Part shown: positions 48,201 through 56,876 of the stretch, piece after piece
How positions within the stretch are numbered: the first letter of the stretch is position 1
Layout of the letters: the number at the start of each line of letters is the position of its first letter
Assembly (NCBI RefSeq): GCF_900091705.1
Contig: NZ_LT594785.1
Span: 796,119-860,118, forward strand
DNA: 64,000 nt
DNA from: Clostridium mediterraneense
Lineage (GTDB): Bacteria; Bacillota; Clostridia; Clostridiales; Clostridiaceae
Reading direction: 5' to 3'
Program-made: the position numbers and the translations under genes
The notes under the pieces: model-generated
Databases searched by the model: none
What the model was told of the DNA's origin: nothing
What the model saw: the letters and a program-made list of their open reading frames with translations, nothing else

Positions 48201-48249
48201 TAGTACACAAACAAAAGCTACTACAAATAAAAAAGCTATAAATGATTAG
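45211..48249 (+). CDS. Class B penicillin-binding protein 2 (paralogue 2 of 3)
   Basis: 1012 residues, closely related along its whole length to the preceding gene, including the same insertions (for example NKIAPKNDG and NMLNIGKTLTPAEQ in both). Motifs: transmembrane helix about 17-36, APRGKIYSANGDLLATNKEQ, active serine S514-T-F-K, SCN in VSCNTYFFN, and K878-T-G-T-A. The C-terminal tail differs in sequence but is also polar. RBS: AACAGGTGATGAA before the ATG. All catalytic residues are intact, so it is expected to be an active, penicillin-sensitive transpeptidase. Confidence 0.94.
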   Translation: MKIFRRRRKSTDRYSLLIIIAVIVFTLLIARLIYLQVFEHQSFEAKADIRSTRFIEQPAPRGKIYSANGDLLATNKEQYTLEFTETQTGMKDFYNTINTVFKLLKQNNEFSKLQDTFQLQIDPKTGKLEFNFPVSESSDPKVYDSLKIRFMYNRGLEAPIQNKIAPKNDGTFTPAQTAEVNKILLTYTPQETFDDLVKQYGLYNMLNIGKTLTPAEQTAFNNEYQKMPAAEITKILLQHYSLTEIRDFMLIKDTMKLQSYSGFKPVIIAKNIGKSVAFIFEQEASTMPGISVVETPVRYYPYGTLASHVIGYLGAIPSSEANTYEEQGYNVSNDLIGVAGIEAAEQNVLRGRTGGTMVKVNAEGQKVQTLYTIPAYPGDNVHLTINTNLEYTAQRALQQQMTFIQKTQPYGEDAKMGAVIAVNVHTGGILAMASLPGYNPNDFATGKVSQKVFNKYFNPDVAKLGQEFIDSSGIDKTLNQMFPLQPNGTREDLYDVLPKPLFNYATMGLVPPGSTFKLINSTAALETGVTDASYTIDDAPYPWYYDAQPNIFGDDLPKDNYDHGVVNIVKAIEVSCNTYFFNMAAKMYYKYNQSVSALNILAEYAAKFGMGVMPGSDQKASTGIELPENFGNTYNFDDFKKNSIFYSKWTYVADMAKGQLPGESITFVPLNVGINPKDPKDLADAKAKLLEDIDNQMEKIGFQNIRSDEAQQKFIAELQGDLQNFYNVSPGAKKSLAEAIAKDPKLTVQGDLKETAIAIDRWIVYTMYTTITTPAQLGYAAIGQGLSEYTPLQIADYAATLANGGTRYALHLVSEITSPTGQVIEKVQPEILDKVNIPPADEDLIKRGMWEVDNSIQGTSDIDFGYGYKDFPIPTAGKTGTASLIKDEHSFGRAAWGVFISYAPVKNPQIAVAVVIYNGIHGEWGAPVARAIYETYFRNEINKDYPSYRPTTSTNATYSYSLHPPLPSITDNESPAITGEGSELNASANDSDNGKSSSTQTKATTNKKAIND

Positions 48250-48276
48250 TATTTAAAATAATAAATGATTGATAAT

Positions 48277-48326
48277 AAAGACTATTAGTTGAGATATTTA
48301 AATCTTAACTAATAGTCTTTTAATTT
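48277..48326 (+). terminator. Terminator after PBP2 paralogue 2
   Basis: 19-bp stem (48277-48295 with 48302-48320, one G-T pair) and TTAATTTTTT tail. Confidence 0.82.
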
Positions 48327-48425
48327 TTTGTATACATTTTGAGACATATCCCAATAATTGATAAAAAAAATATATAATAGAATCTATAAGAGGTTTGTAG
48401 AAAAAGGATAAAATTAGGGGGATAC

Positions 48426-51422
48426 ATGATTAGGAAGAATAAGGGGTTTAGAAATAATAGATTTAAGTCATTAATTGGGATAATGGCATTTCTTTTTATG
48501 ATTATAATATCTAGATTAATATACTTACAGGTTTTTAGACATGAGGATTTTAAAGAAAAAGCAGATACTAGATCAATGAGGTTTATGGCAGAGAAAGCTC
48601 CAAGGGGAAAAATTTATGATTCTAAGGGTAATGTTTTAGCTACAAATAAGCAAACGTATATTGCTACATTTACAGAAACAGAAAGTTCAAAAGAAGCTTT
48701 TTATAGAACTATGAATTTATTCTTTAAGGTTATGAAAGAAAATAATGAACAAATAAATGATGATCTTGATTTAATAATAAATGAAAATGGCAAGATAGTT
48801 TTTGATTTTGGATTTGAGAATGAAGACAATATAAGAGCGGCAGAATTAAGATTTAAGAAGGATAGAGGGCTTGAGGATGAAATAAAGAAGGAATTATATC
48901 CAAAGCAATCAGAGGACCTAACAGATGAACAAATAGAAACTATCGAGAAAAAGCTTTTAGAAATCACACCAGAACAAGTATTTTATTATTTGGTTAAAAA
49001 ATATGATATGGCAGAACTATTATCAGAATATAAAGATAGAGATAAAAATATGACTAGCAAAGAGGATGCTAATTATAGAAAGGCTATTAAAAATAGATAT
49101 AATCAAAAAGAATTAAGTGATTATGAAAATGGTAAGAAGTTATTAGACGACCTTTTAAAAGAAAATAGTCTTGAAGAGATAAGAGATTATATGGTTATAA
49201 AAGATGCTATTAAAATGCAAAGTTTTTCAGGTTTTAGACCAGTTGTAATAGCACCTACTATGTCAAAAGATACTGCATTCATATTATCTCAAAAGCTTAA
49301 TGATTTAAATGGAATAGATATAGCTTTAGAGCCAGTTAGATATTATCCTTATGGACAACTTGGAGCTCATTTCTTAGGATATGTTGGAGCTATTCCAAGC
49401 AGTAGTAAAGATAAATATGAGCAAAGAGGATATGATATATCAACAGACCTTATAGGTATGGCTGGAATAGAATCAAGTTTTGAGAGCATTTTAAAAGGAA
49501 CTAAAGGCGGAGATATGGTTAAGGTTAATGCTGAAGGGAGAAGAAGAGAGAGCCTTTACAGTATGCAAACTACTCCAGGGAAAAATGTTCATCTAACAAT
49601 AGATAAAGATTTACAATATTCAGCAGAAAAAATGTTAGAAACTCAGCTTAAATATCTACAGACACAGGGGAATAATGCTACAAGGGGAGCTGCTGTTGCT
49701 ATTAATGTTAAAACAGGAGAAGTTTTAGCAATGGCAAGTTATCCTAGTTATGATCCAAATATGTTTGCAACAGGAAAAGTTGATAATGATAAAGCTAAGG
49801 ATTTAATAAGTCCAGATCTTGAAAGCTTTGGTAAAGAATTTATAAGTAGAAGAGGACTTAAAAAAACATTAGATGAAGTATTTCCTAAGGATAGTAATGG
49901 AGTAAGACAGGATCCTAATGATTTATATCCAAAGGCAATGTTCAATTATGCTACTATGGGACTTATACCTCCAGGATCAGTATTTAAGCCTATAACAGCT
50001 ATTGCTGCTTTAGAAGAAGGGGTTATGGGAGCTTATGAAACTATAAATGATGGAAGTGTTCTAGGATCAGGATATCAATTTATTAAGTATCCCAATCTTA
50101 TTAAAACTCCAAAAGATAATGGATTCCATGGAGTAGTTGATGTAAGAGGAGCTATTCAAAAGTCATGTAACTCATATTTCTATGAGACAGCTGTTAGGTT
50201 ATATAGAAAATATGAAAATAGTGTAGAAGCTTTAAATAGTATAGCTAAATATGCATGGCAATTTGGTATTGGTAACGATCCTAATAAAGAAGATTCTATT
50301 TCAGGAACTGGCATTGAAATAGCAGAAAGAGCTAGTGATGTATATAATGTTGAATCATCAAAGGAAAAATTCCAAACATTCTCTATGTGGGAAATGGTTG
50401 ATGGAATGAAAAATGGACAAATGAGAGGAAGCGGAAATACATTTGTATCGGTTGATATTGAAAAGAAAACTGATGATTCTAAAGATTTAAAAGAAGCTAA
50501 GGAAAATTTAAAAACATTAGTTAAAGAACAGATAGGTAAATTTGCTACAGATGAGTATGATGGATCAGAAGTTCAGTTTAAAAAAGAAGCTGAAAAAAGA
50601 TTAAAAGATATATACGATACTTCTGATATTTACAAAGATAATATTAAAAAGAAAAATGCTGATGCTAAAAAGCAATATAAGATGGTTGCAGAGGAACTTT
50701 GGAATTGGTTACACTTTACCGTGAGAAAAGAAGTTACTAGTGCTGGTAACTTAGCTAATGCAGCTATTGGACAAGGGGACACTAATGTTACCCCATTACA
50801 AATGGCAAGTACTATTGCAACTCTTGCAAATGGAGGAACAAGATATAAAGTTAGTATAGTAGATAAAATAACAACTGCAGATGGTGAGTTAGTAGAAGAT
50901 TTTAAGCCAGAAGTTATTGGAAAGGTTGATGTTAGTAAATCAACTCTTGATATAGTTAAAGAAGGAATGTATAGAGTTAACCATGTAGCTGGAGGAACAG
51001 CAATTGGAACATTTGCTAATTTCCCAATAAAAACAGCAGGTAAAACTGGTACAGCAACATTTAAAGCAGATCAAGAGGAGTATGGAAGAAAGGCTTTTGG
51101 TGTTTATGTTTCATATGCACCTATAGAAGATCCAGAGATAGCAGTGTGTGTTGTTGGATATGATAGTGATGGAGGCTCAAAAGTAGCTATAGTTGCAAGA
51201 GCTATCTATGAAACTTATTGGAGAGATGAAATTAAATCAAAATATCCAGGATATACACCAAGAACAGCAAATGGTGAGGAATATACTTATACTTTAAATC
51301 CAGAGAGTATGAATTATCAAGATACAGGTATATTCTATGAAACTGAAATTGATAAAGTTATAAAGCATGATTCAAATGACAATAAAGAGAATACAGATAA
51401 CAAAGAGAAAAAAGAAAATTAA
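48426..51422 (+). CDS. Class B penicillin-binding protein 2 (paralogue 3 of 3)
   Basis: 998 residues, same architecture as the two genes before it but clearly more divergent and more charged. Features: transmembrane helix about 16-36, APRGKIYDSKGNVLATNKQ, active serine S518-V-F-K (Val where the others have Thr), KSCNSYF, and KTGTATF. The inserted segments are present but differ in sequence (LYPKQSEDLTDEQ rather than IAPKNDG). The tail is Asn/Lys/Asp/Glu-rich. AGGGGGATAC precedes the ATG. Terminators on both sides suggest independent expression. Confidence 0.94.
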   Translation: MIRKNKGFRNNRFKSLIGIMAFLFMIIISRLIYLQVFRHEDFKEKADTRSMRFMAEKAPRGKIYDSKGNVLATNKQTYIATFTETESSKEAFYRTMNLFFKVMKENNEQINDDLDLIINENGKIVFDFGFENEDNIRAAELRFKKDRGLEDEIKKELYPKQSEDLTDEQIETIEKKLLEITPEQVFYYLVKKYDMAELLSEYKDRDKNMTSKEDANYRKAIKNRYNQKELSDYENGKKLLDDLLKENSLEEIRDYMVIKDAIKMQSFSGFRPVVIAPTMSKDTAFILSQKLNDLNGIDIALEPVRYYPYGQLGAHFLGYVGAIPSSSKDKYEQRGYDISTDLIGMAGIESSFESILKGTKGGDMVKVNAEGRRRESLYSMQTTPGKNVHLTIDKDLQYSAEKMLETQLKYLQTQGNNATRGAAVAINVKTGEVLAMASYPSYDPNMFATGKVDNDKAKDLISPDLESFGKEFISRRGLKKTLDEVFPKDSNGVRQDPNDLYPKAMFNYATMGLIPPGSVFKPITAIAALEEGVMGAYETINDGSVLGSGYQFIKYPNLIKTPKDNGFHGVVDVRGAIQKSCNSYFYETAVRLYRKYENSVEALNSIAKYAWQFGIGNDPNKEDSISGTGIEIAERASDVYNVESSKEKFQTFSMWEMVDGMKNGQMRGSGNTFVSVDIEKKTDDSKDLKEAKENLKTLVKEQIGKFATDEYDGSEVQFKKEAEKRLKDIYDTSDIYKDNIKKKNADAKKQYKMVAEELWNWLHFTVRKEVTSAGNLANAAIGQGDTNVTPLQMASTIATLANGGTRYKVSIVDKITTADGELVEDFKPEVIGKVDVSKSTLDIVKEGMYRVNHVAGGTAIGTFANFPIKTAGKTGTATFKADQEEYGRKAFGVYVSYAPIEDPEIAVCVVGYDSDGGSKVAIVARAIYETYWRDEIKSKYPGYTPRTANGEEYTYTLNPESMNYQDTGIFYETEIDKVIKHDSNDNKENTDNKEKKEN

Positions 51423-51436
51423 ATATAATTAGTAAT

Positions 51437-51495
51437 AAGGTCTTTATCAGATTGGTTAATAAAATCAATATTGATAAGGGCTTTTTACTTTTTAG
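51437..51495 (+). terminator. Terminator after PBP2 paralogue 3
   Basis: 13-bp stem with three G-T pairs (51437-51449 with 51472-51484), large loop, then TTACTTTTTAG. Confidence 0.6.
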
Positions 51496-51842
51496 TATAT
51501 AAAATGAATTGATTTTAATTATTTTATGGTATAAATTCTATCAAGGGGTTCTTTTTTATTTAAAAATTATATTATTCAATATAATTTAAAAATAGATATT
51601 AATTTAATACTATAATTAAAAGATATAGCTAAATTTTACTGTAAATATATATAAATAATTAAAAATATGTAAAAATAAGTTAAAATAAGATGAAATACTT
51701 CAAATATTTAAAATATGTTAAAATTAATACTTTAATAACTGGTAAATACCTTATATAATAAATATATGTGCTAAATTTAAATGTATTTTTTTAGTAAATA
51801 GCAAAAAAATTTTGTATGCTTATTTGGAGGTTATTAGTTAAT
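51496..51842 (+). other. AT-rich intergenic region before minC
   Basis: About 350 nt, strongly A/T, no ORF. TATAAT at 51754-51759 is a plausible -10 for the min operon, with only TTTAAT (51731-51736) at -35 distance. No other convincing signal. Confidence 0.4.
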
Positions 51843-52484
51843 ATGCAAAATAAAAATATAATGATAAAAGGTAATAAAGATGGTCTAAATGCTATTATAA
51901 ATATGGATAAATTTGGCGACTTTGAAGAGATGTTAGAGGCTCTAGTTGAAAGACTAAGTGTAGGTAAGCATTTTTATAAAGGAGCTACTTTAACTATAAC
52001 TGCTGATTTAAAGCATATAAATGAAAGACAAATGTCAAAATTAAAAGACGTTTTGTTTGATGAAATATTAATAAAAGACTGTATTTTTGCGGATAAAGAA
52101 GAGAAAGAAGAAAAATTTTTTCAAGGAGTATATGAGGGAAGGACTAAATTCTTAAGAAAATCAATTAGGAGTGGTCAATGTGTTAGTTACTCTGGGAACA
52201 TAGTTATAATTGGAGATGTAAATCATGGAGCAGAAGTTATTGCTCTGGGAAACATAATAGTTTTTGGTAGTATAAAAGGTAGAGTTTTTGCTGGTAATAA
52301 TGGGAATACTAGAGCAATAATATCAGCCTTTCTATTACAACCAGAGGTATTGTCAATAGCTGGAGTTATGACAATTACACCAGATGATTTTGAGATACCT
52401 AATTATCCAGAGGTAGCTAAATTGAAGGATGGGGCTATAATTGTTGAGCCGTATCTTCCAAATAAATATACATATAAAAAATAG
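51843..52484 (+). CDS. minC: Septum site-determining protein MinC
   Basis: Inhibits FtsZ assembly away from midcell when recruited by MinD. It has 213 residues: N-terminal FtsZ-interacting domain, then the beta-helical MinC-C domain (about 105-205) with [34 protein letters not shown] and [16 protein letters not shown]. An open frame extends to TTG 51816, but GGAGG at 51826-51830 lies between, so ATG 51843 (12-nt spacing) is preferred. It is the first gene of minC-minD-minE. Confidence 0.95.
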   Translation: MQNKNIMIKGNKDGLNAIINMDKFGDFEEMLEALVERLSVGKHFYKGATLTITADLKHINERQMSKLKDVLFDEILIKDCIFADKEEKEEKFFQGVYEGRTKFLRKSIRSGQCVSYSGNIVIIGDVNHGAEVIALGNIIVFGSIKGRVFAGNNGNTRAIISAFLLQPEVLSIAGVMTITPDDFEIPNYPEVAKLKDGAIIVEPYLPNKYTYKK

Positions 52485-52499
52485 TGGAGGTAATTAAAA

Positions 52500-53297
52500 A
52501 TGGGAGAATCTATAGTAATAACTTCAGGAAAAGGTGGAGTTGGTAAAACTACTACAACTGCTAATATAGGTACAGCACTTGCATCACTAGGAAAAAAGGT
52601 AGTTGTTATTGATGGTGATACTGGACTTAGAAATCTTGATGTTTTAATGGGATTAGAAAATAGAATAGTATATACAATAATAGATGTAATAGAAAATAGA
52701 TGTAGAACAAAGCAAGCTTTAATAAAGGATAAGAGATTTCCAAGTTTATTCTTATTACCAACAGCTCAAACAAAGGATAAGGATGATATAAGCGGAGATC
52801 AAATGTTAAGATTAATAAATGAACTTAAAGAAGATTTTGATTATGTTTTAATAGACTGTCCAGCTGGTATAGAACAAGGATTTGAAAATGCAATTATAGG
52901 AGCTGACAAGGCTATAGTAATTGTTAATCCGGAAATAACATCTGTAAGAGATGCTGATAGAGTTATAGGAAAGCTTGATGCAAAAGGTCTTGATGATCAC
53001 AAAGTTGTTATAAATAGATTAAATTATGAAATGACACAAAAGGGAGACATGTTAGATATCCCTGATATATTAGAGATATTATCTGTAGAACTTTTAGGGG
53101 TAGTTCCAGACGATAAAGGAATTACAGTTTCAACAAATAAGGGAGAACCAATAGTTTTAAATAAAGATGCATTAGCAGGAAAAGCATTTACAAATATCGC
53201 TAAGAGAATAAATGGACAAGAAGTTCCAATATTAAATCTTAATACAGAAAGTCAAGGATTCTTTAGCTCAATATTAAAATTATTTAGAAGAAATTAG
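52500..53297 (+). CDS. minD: Septum site-determining ATPase MinD
   Basis: ParA-type ATPase that binds the membrane in the ATP form and carries MinC. It has 265 residues: deviant Walker A GKGGVGKTTTTANIG (about 10-24, signature Lys present), IDGDTGLRNLDVLMGLENR, DYVLIDCPAGIEQG (Walker B), and the C-terminal amphipathic membrane helix FFSSILKLFRRN. RBS GTGGAGG precedes the ATG. It follows minC by 15 nt. Confidence 0.97.
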   Translation: MGESIVITSGKGGVGKTTTTANIGTALASLGKKVVVIDGDTGLRNLDVLMGLENRIVYTIIDVIENRCRTKQALIKDKRFPSLFLLPTAQTKDKDDISGDQMLRLINELKEDFDYVLIDCPAGIEQGFENAIIGADKAIVIVNPEITSVRDADRVIGKLDAKGLDDHKVVINRLNYEMTQKGDMLDIPDILEILSVELLGVVPDDKGITVSTNKGEPIVLNKDALAGKAFTNIAKRINGQEVPILNLNTESQGFFSSILKLFRRN

Positions 53298-53309
53298 GGG
53301 GCGACATAA

Positions 53310-53570
53310 TTGTTTAAATTTTTTTCTAGTAAGCCTTCACCTAAGCAAGTAGCTAAGGATAGGTTAAAGCTTATACTTATACATGACAGAGGAGAATTAT
53401 CACCAACAACATTAGAAAAAATAAGACGAGAAATTTATGAAGTTTTAGCAAAATACGTTGATATAGATGATCAGGATATTGATATAGCGGTTACAAAATC
53501 AACTGATATGGATGGAGAAATGCCTTCATTAATAGCAAATATTCCAATAAAAAATCTAAGAGGGAGATAA
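53310..53570 (+). CDS. minE: Cell division topological specificity factor MinE
   Basis: 86-residue partner that stimulates MinD ATPase and makes the Min system oscillate. MFKFFSSKPSPKQVAKDRLK includes the membrane-targeting and MinD-binding start, and LILIHDRGELSP the contact helix. It starts at TTG 53310 behind GGGGGC. The presence of MinE rather than DivIVA-only control indicates an oscillating Min system, as in other clostridia of this group. Confidence 0.95.
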   Translation: MFKFFSSKPSPKQVAKDRLKLILIHDRGELSPTTLEKIRREIYEVLAKYVDIDDQDIDIAVTKSTDMDGEMPSLIANIPIKNLRGR

Positions 53571-53604
53571 TTTTAAAATTTTTCCCCTTGTAAAAATTTT
53601 AAAA
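53571..53604 (+). repeat. AT-only stem-loop between minE and rodA
   Basis: 13-bp perfect inverted repeat made only of A and T (53571-53583 with 53592-53604), loop CCCCTTGT, beginning right after the minE stop. No T-run follows, so it is a poor terminator; mRNA stabilisation or processing is possible. Confidence 0.5.
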
Positions 53605-53663
53605 TTAGGTTATATTATCGATAGGATTCTTTAAGGAACTAAACTAGGTTTGGAGGGTTATCT

Positions 53664-54788
53664 ATGCTTAAGAGACTAAAGATAGATCCGAGATTAAGGA
53701 GAGAGATGAATTTCGGGATGTTGATAGCGACATTACTTATCACTGCATTTGGTATATTTAACATATATCTAGCAACCTACAACCAATGGGGAATAGAATA
53801 TGCCTTAAAACAATCAATATGGTGTGGAATATCACTTATAGCAATGTATGTAATTTTAAGATGGGATTATACAGCTATATATGATTATGTAGAAATATTT
53901 TACTGGTTCTCTATCTTCCTATTATTTATAACAAGATTTATAGGAACTACTGTTAATGGAGCAAGAGGTTGGATAGAACTTGGTCCTGTTAGTATTCAGC
54001 CATCTGAAATAGCTAAGATAGCTATGATTATGATGATGGGTAAACAGTTGCAGAAAGCAGATGGAAATGTAAATAATTTAAAGACATTTATGTTAATGTG
54101 TCTATATGCTATGATTCCTATGGCGCTTATAATTGTTCAACCTGATATGGGTATGACCTTAGTTTGTTTCTTTATGGTTTTAGGAATTTTTTATTGTTCA
54201 GGTTTAAACTTAAAGGTAATCTTAGGTGGACTAGTTTCAATGGTTGTTGTAGTTGCACTAGTATGGAACTCAGGTTTCATAAAAGATTATCAAAAGGCAA
54301 GACTTTCAGGGTTCTTACATCCAAGTACAGATGAGCTTGGAATAAACTTACAACTTAATCAATCTATGATTGGTATAGGGTCAGGTGGATTCTTTGGAAT
54401 AGGACCTGAAATGAATGTACAAGGTGGAGGATATGCTGCTGAATTCGTTCCAGAAAGACAAACAGACTTTATTTTCACTGTTATTGGTGAACACTGGGGA
54501 ACAATAGGAGCTATAATATTATTAATGTTATACTTCATATTACTTTCAGGAATGGTTAATACAGCTAGAAAGTCAAAAGATATATTTGGAATGGTAATAA
54601 GTGTCGGAATTTGTTCGTACTTTATATATGCTATTCTACAAAATATAGGAATGACTATAGGACTTATGCCTATTACAGGTATTACATTACCACTTGTAAG
54701 TTATGGAGGAAGTTCACTTCTAACAACATACGCAAGTATTGCCCTTGTATTAAACATAAGTATGAGAAAGAAAAGACTAAAATTCTAA
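53664..54788 (+). CDS. rodA: Rod-shape-determining glycosyltransferase RodA
   Basis: SEDS-family peptidoglycan polymerase working with class B PBP2 in side-wall growth. It has 374 residues and about ten transmembrane helices. Family motifs: NGARGWIELGPVSIQPSEIAKI (about 98-119), the catalytic-loop Asp region PDMGMTLV, and the C-terminal GMTIGLMPITGITLPLVSYGGSS. RodA rather than FtsW is favoured by association with mreBCD, PBP2 and min genes. RBS TTGGAGG precedes the ATG. Confidence 0.94.
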   Translation: MLKRLKIDPRLRREMNFGMLIATLLITAFGIFNIYLATYNQWGIEYALKQSIWCGISLIAMYVILRWDYTAIYDYVEIFYWFSIFLLFITRFIGTTVNGARGWIELGPVSIQPSEIAKIAMIMMMGKQLQKADGNVNNLKTFMLMCLYAMIPMALIIVQPDMGMTLVCFFMVLGIFYCSGLNLKVILGGLVSMVVVVALVWNSGFIKDYQKARLSGFLHPSTDELGINLQLNQSMIGIGSGGFFGIGPEMNVQGGGYAAEFVPERQTDFIFTVIGEHWGTIGAIILLMLYFILLSGMVNTARKSKDIFGMVISVGICSYFIYAILQNIGMTIGLMPITGITLPLVSYGGSSLLTTYASIALVLNISMRKKRLKF

Positions 54789-54789
54789 G

Positions 54790-54830
54790 AAAAGAAGCAA
54801 TCTCGTAAGAGATGGCTTCTTTTTTTATTT
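54790..54830 (+). terminator. Terminator after rodA
   Basis: 15-bp stem with one mismatch (54790-54804 with 54809-54823), GTAA loop, T-run. Confidence 0.8.
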
Positions 54831-54926
54831 ATGTAAAATAAGTTCTAAGATTTAATTCAATAAAATATATATTAATTAAGAATTTTTATAATTTTAGAAT
54901 AAAAAGATATAAACGGGTGATGTGAA

Positions 54927-55808
54927 ATGGGAAAATATGATAAGGTTTATGAGCAATATTATAGAAATATAGGCGGTAGTGATAAGATATTTAGAAATAA
55001 ACAGGAAGAAAATTTAAATGATGTTAAGTATACAATTAGAGGTTCAAATAGAGGGAATAACAATAATAGAAGGAAAAATGATGATAATTTATTAGTGATT
55101 TTAGCAAGGATTTTTTTAGTATCAACAGTTCTTTCATTAGCTCTATTTTCTGGAATAGTTATTTGTAAATATAATTTTGGTGAAAAAGGTCAATATGTTT
55201 ATCTTTATTTTAAGGATGTAGTATCTACTGATGGCTATTATAAAGACTATATATCATCATTGAAGTTAGATATAGTAGCAAAACTTAAAAGAGATGATGA
55301 TTATTTTTTAGATGCTAGTATGATTGAGGGGAAAAAGAATTTAGAAGAAAAGGTAGAAAAGGCAGCTAAGTTAGATAAGGAAAATGATGAGAGTACTAAA
55401 GTTGGCTCATTTAATATTGATGATAGTGTAGTAGAAGATGATAGTAGTTCTAATACACTTTCTAAAGAGTCATATAAAGATATAGTATCAACTTTTAAAG
55501 GATTTGATATAAAAGCAAAGAGTGATGAGGGAATTGTATTATCTTTAGAGGATAAAAAGTTATTACTTGCTAAAGATGGAGTGGTTAAAGATACTGATGA
55601 AAAGAAGGAAGGATTTATGGTGGTTATAAAATATAGTGATAATTTAGAGGGGTATTTTTATAATTTAGAGTCCTTAGAGTGTAAACAAGGAGATAAACTT
55701 AAAAAAGGAGATGGAATAGGAAATATAAAAACAAAGAAGGATATTGTTTTTAAACTTAAAGCTAATGGAGAATTTGTAAGTCCAAAGGAATATTTAGATT
55801 TTATTTAA
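54927..55808 (+). CDS. spoIVFA: SpoIVFA-like protein with degenerate LytM/M23 domain
   Basis: In Bacillus, SpoIVFA holds and inhibits the pro-sigma-K protease SpoIVFB in the outer forespore membrane. This 293-residue protein has a charged Asn/Arg-rich cytoplasmic start, one transmembrane helix (about 52-72), an acidic linker, and a LytM-like C-terminus: VVIKYSDNLEGYFYNLESL, KQGDKLKKGDGIG, FVSPKEYLDFI. The zinc ligands of active M23 enzymes are absent (IVFKLKANG where HLHFE-like residues occur), so it is a non-catalytic scaffold, as in SpoIVFA. The call depends on position directly before spoIVFB and rplU. RBS CGGGTGATGTG precedes the ATG. Confidence 0.78.
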   Translation: MGKYDKVYEQYYRNIGGSDKIFRNKQEENLNDVKYTIRGSNRGNNNNRRKNDDNLLVILARIFLVSTVLSLALFSGIVICKYNFGEKGQYVYLYFKDVVSTDGYYKDYISSLKLDIVAKLKRDDDYFLDASMIEGKKNLEEKVEKAAKLDKENDESTKVGSFNIDDSVVEDDSSSNTLSKESYKDIVSTFKGFDIKAKSDEGIVLSLEDKKLLLAKDGVVKDTDEKKEGFMVVIKYSDNLEGYFYNLESLECKQGDKLKKGDGIGNIKTKKDIVFKLKANGEFVSPKEYLDFI

Positions 55809-55814
55809 TTAGAG

Positions 55815-56669
55815 GTGAAAAAGATAAAAATAAGTAAGTGGGTATTTCCACAAATTCTAGTATTTTTTGCTATTGATATGGGAGGAAAGTTAGTTTTTGC
55901 TTTTATATTTATAATAGCACATGAATTTTTTCATTATTTGATTGCAAAGAAGCTTGGAAATAATATTTTGGATTTTAAGGTTCATGTTTTAGGGGCAACA
56001 CTTCAGATAGAGGATTACGAGGGTCTTGATTTAAATGATGAGATAATTATATGTTTAGCAGGACCTGTTTTTAATTTAATTGCAGGAGGAGTAAGTTTTT
56101 GTCTATATAAATTTTATGGTGAAGTTTTTTTATTAAATATTTTTGAGGTTAATATGGTTTTAGGCTTATTAAACCTTTTACCAGCCTATCCTTTAGATGG
56201 TGCTAAAATTTTGAGAGCAATTTTAAGTAAGATATTTATGTATAAGAAAGCACATAAAATAGTTATGTGTATTAGTTTTAGTATATCAGTGATATTTATT
56301 TTATTAGGAGCTTTTTTAATAACTATAGATTTTGCGAGTATAAATATTTTAATAGTTGGACTTTTTATTTTGCATACTACTTATACGACTAAAGGAAGAA
56401 CTATGTATATAGTTTTAGATCAAATTATTAAAAAGAATAAAAGATTTAAAAAGAATACTTATATAGATAATAAAGATATATCTGTTTATTATAAAGGTGA
56501 CTTTATTAAACTTCTTAATATGGTTGAGAAAAATAAATTTAATACTTTTCATATTTTAAATGATAATATGGAACTGCTTTATGAAATTAGAGAAGATGAG
56601 GTTGTAGATGTTCTAAAGAATAAGGGAAATATGAGCCTTGAGGAATATTATAATGAGCAAATAAAATAG
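55815..56669 (+). CDS. spoIVFB: Sporulation intramembrane metalloprotease SpoIVFB
   Basis: Site-2-protease family enzyme expected to cut pro-sigma-K inside the mother cell. It has 284 residues and about six hydrophobic segments. Zinc motif HEFFH is in IIAHEFFHYLIAKKLG (about 33-48), and the third ligand is in LPAYPLDGAKILRAI (about 120). C-terminal about 80 residues are cytosolic, a divergent CBS-like region. The listed GTG 55815 is itself part of the AGAGGTGA Shine-Dalgarno. ATA 55824, six bases after it and in frame, is spaced better (MKISKW), so the true start is uncertain. It follows spoIVFA by 6 nt. Confidence 0.92.
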   Translation: MKKIKISKWVFPQILVFFAIDMGGKLVFAFIFIIAHEFFHYLIAKKLGNNILDFKVHVLGATLQIEDYEGLDLNDEIIICLAGPVFNLIAGGVSFCLYKFYGEVFLLNIFEVNMVLGLLNLLPAYPLDGAKILRAILSKIFMYKKAHKIVMCISFSISVIFILLGAFLITIDFASINILIVGLFILHTTYTTKGRTMYIVLDQIIKKNKRFKKNTYIDNKDISVYYKGDFIKLLNMVEKNKFNTFHILNDNMELLYEIREDEVVDVLKNKGNMSLEEYYNEQIK

Positions 56670-56721
56670 TATTGGAATATTGGTTAATTTAAAGTTTTAT
56701 GATACAATTAAATGAAATTAT

Positions 56722-56758
56722 AAAGAAGTATATTAGTTTGTACTTCTTTTTTCTTTTT
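56722..56758 (+). terminator. Terminator after spoIVFB
   Basis: 9-bp stem (56722-56730 with 56741-56749), 10-nt loop, T-rich tail. Confidence 0.72.
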
Positions 56759-56777
56759 AAATAATTTAAAGTTTTAA

Positions 56778-56807
56778 TTGTAAAGAATATTCATTTGTTA
56801 ATATGAT
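56778..56807 (+). promoter_or_regulatory. Possible promoter for rng
   Basis: TTGTAA (56778-56783), 18-nt spacer, TATGAT (56802-56807). A small hairpin AACCT/AGGTT (56821-56825 with 56833-56837) lies in the leader. Confidence 0.45.
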
Positions 56808-56876
56808 AAAAATTAGATAGAACCTTATGGAGAGGTTTTCCTTTAGGTGAATATATTAAGGATTGAAGGCGAAAAG

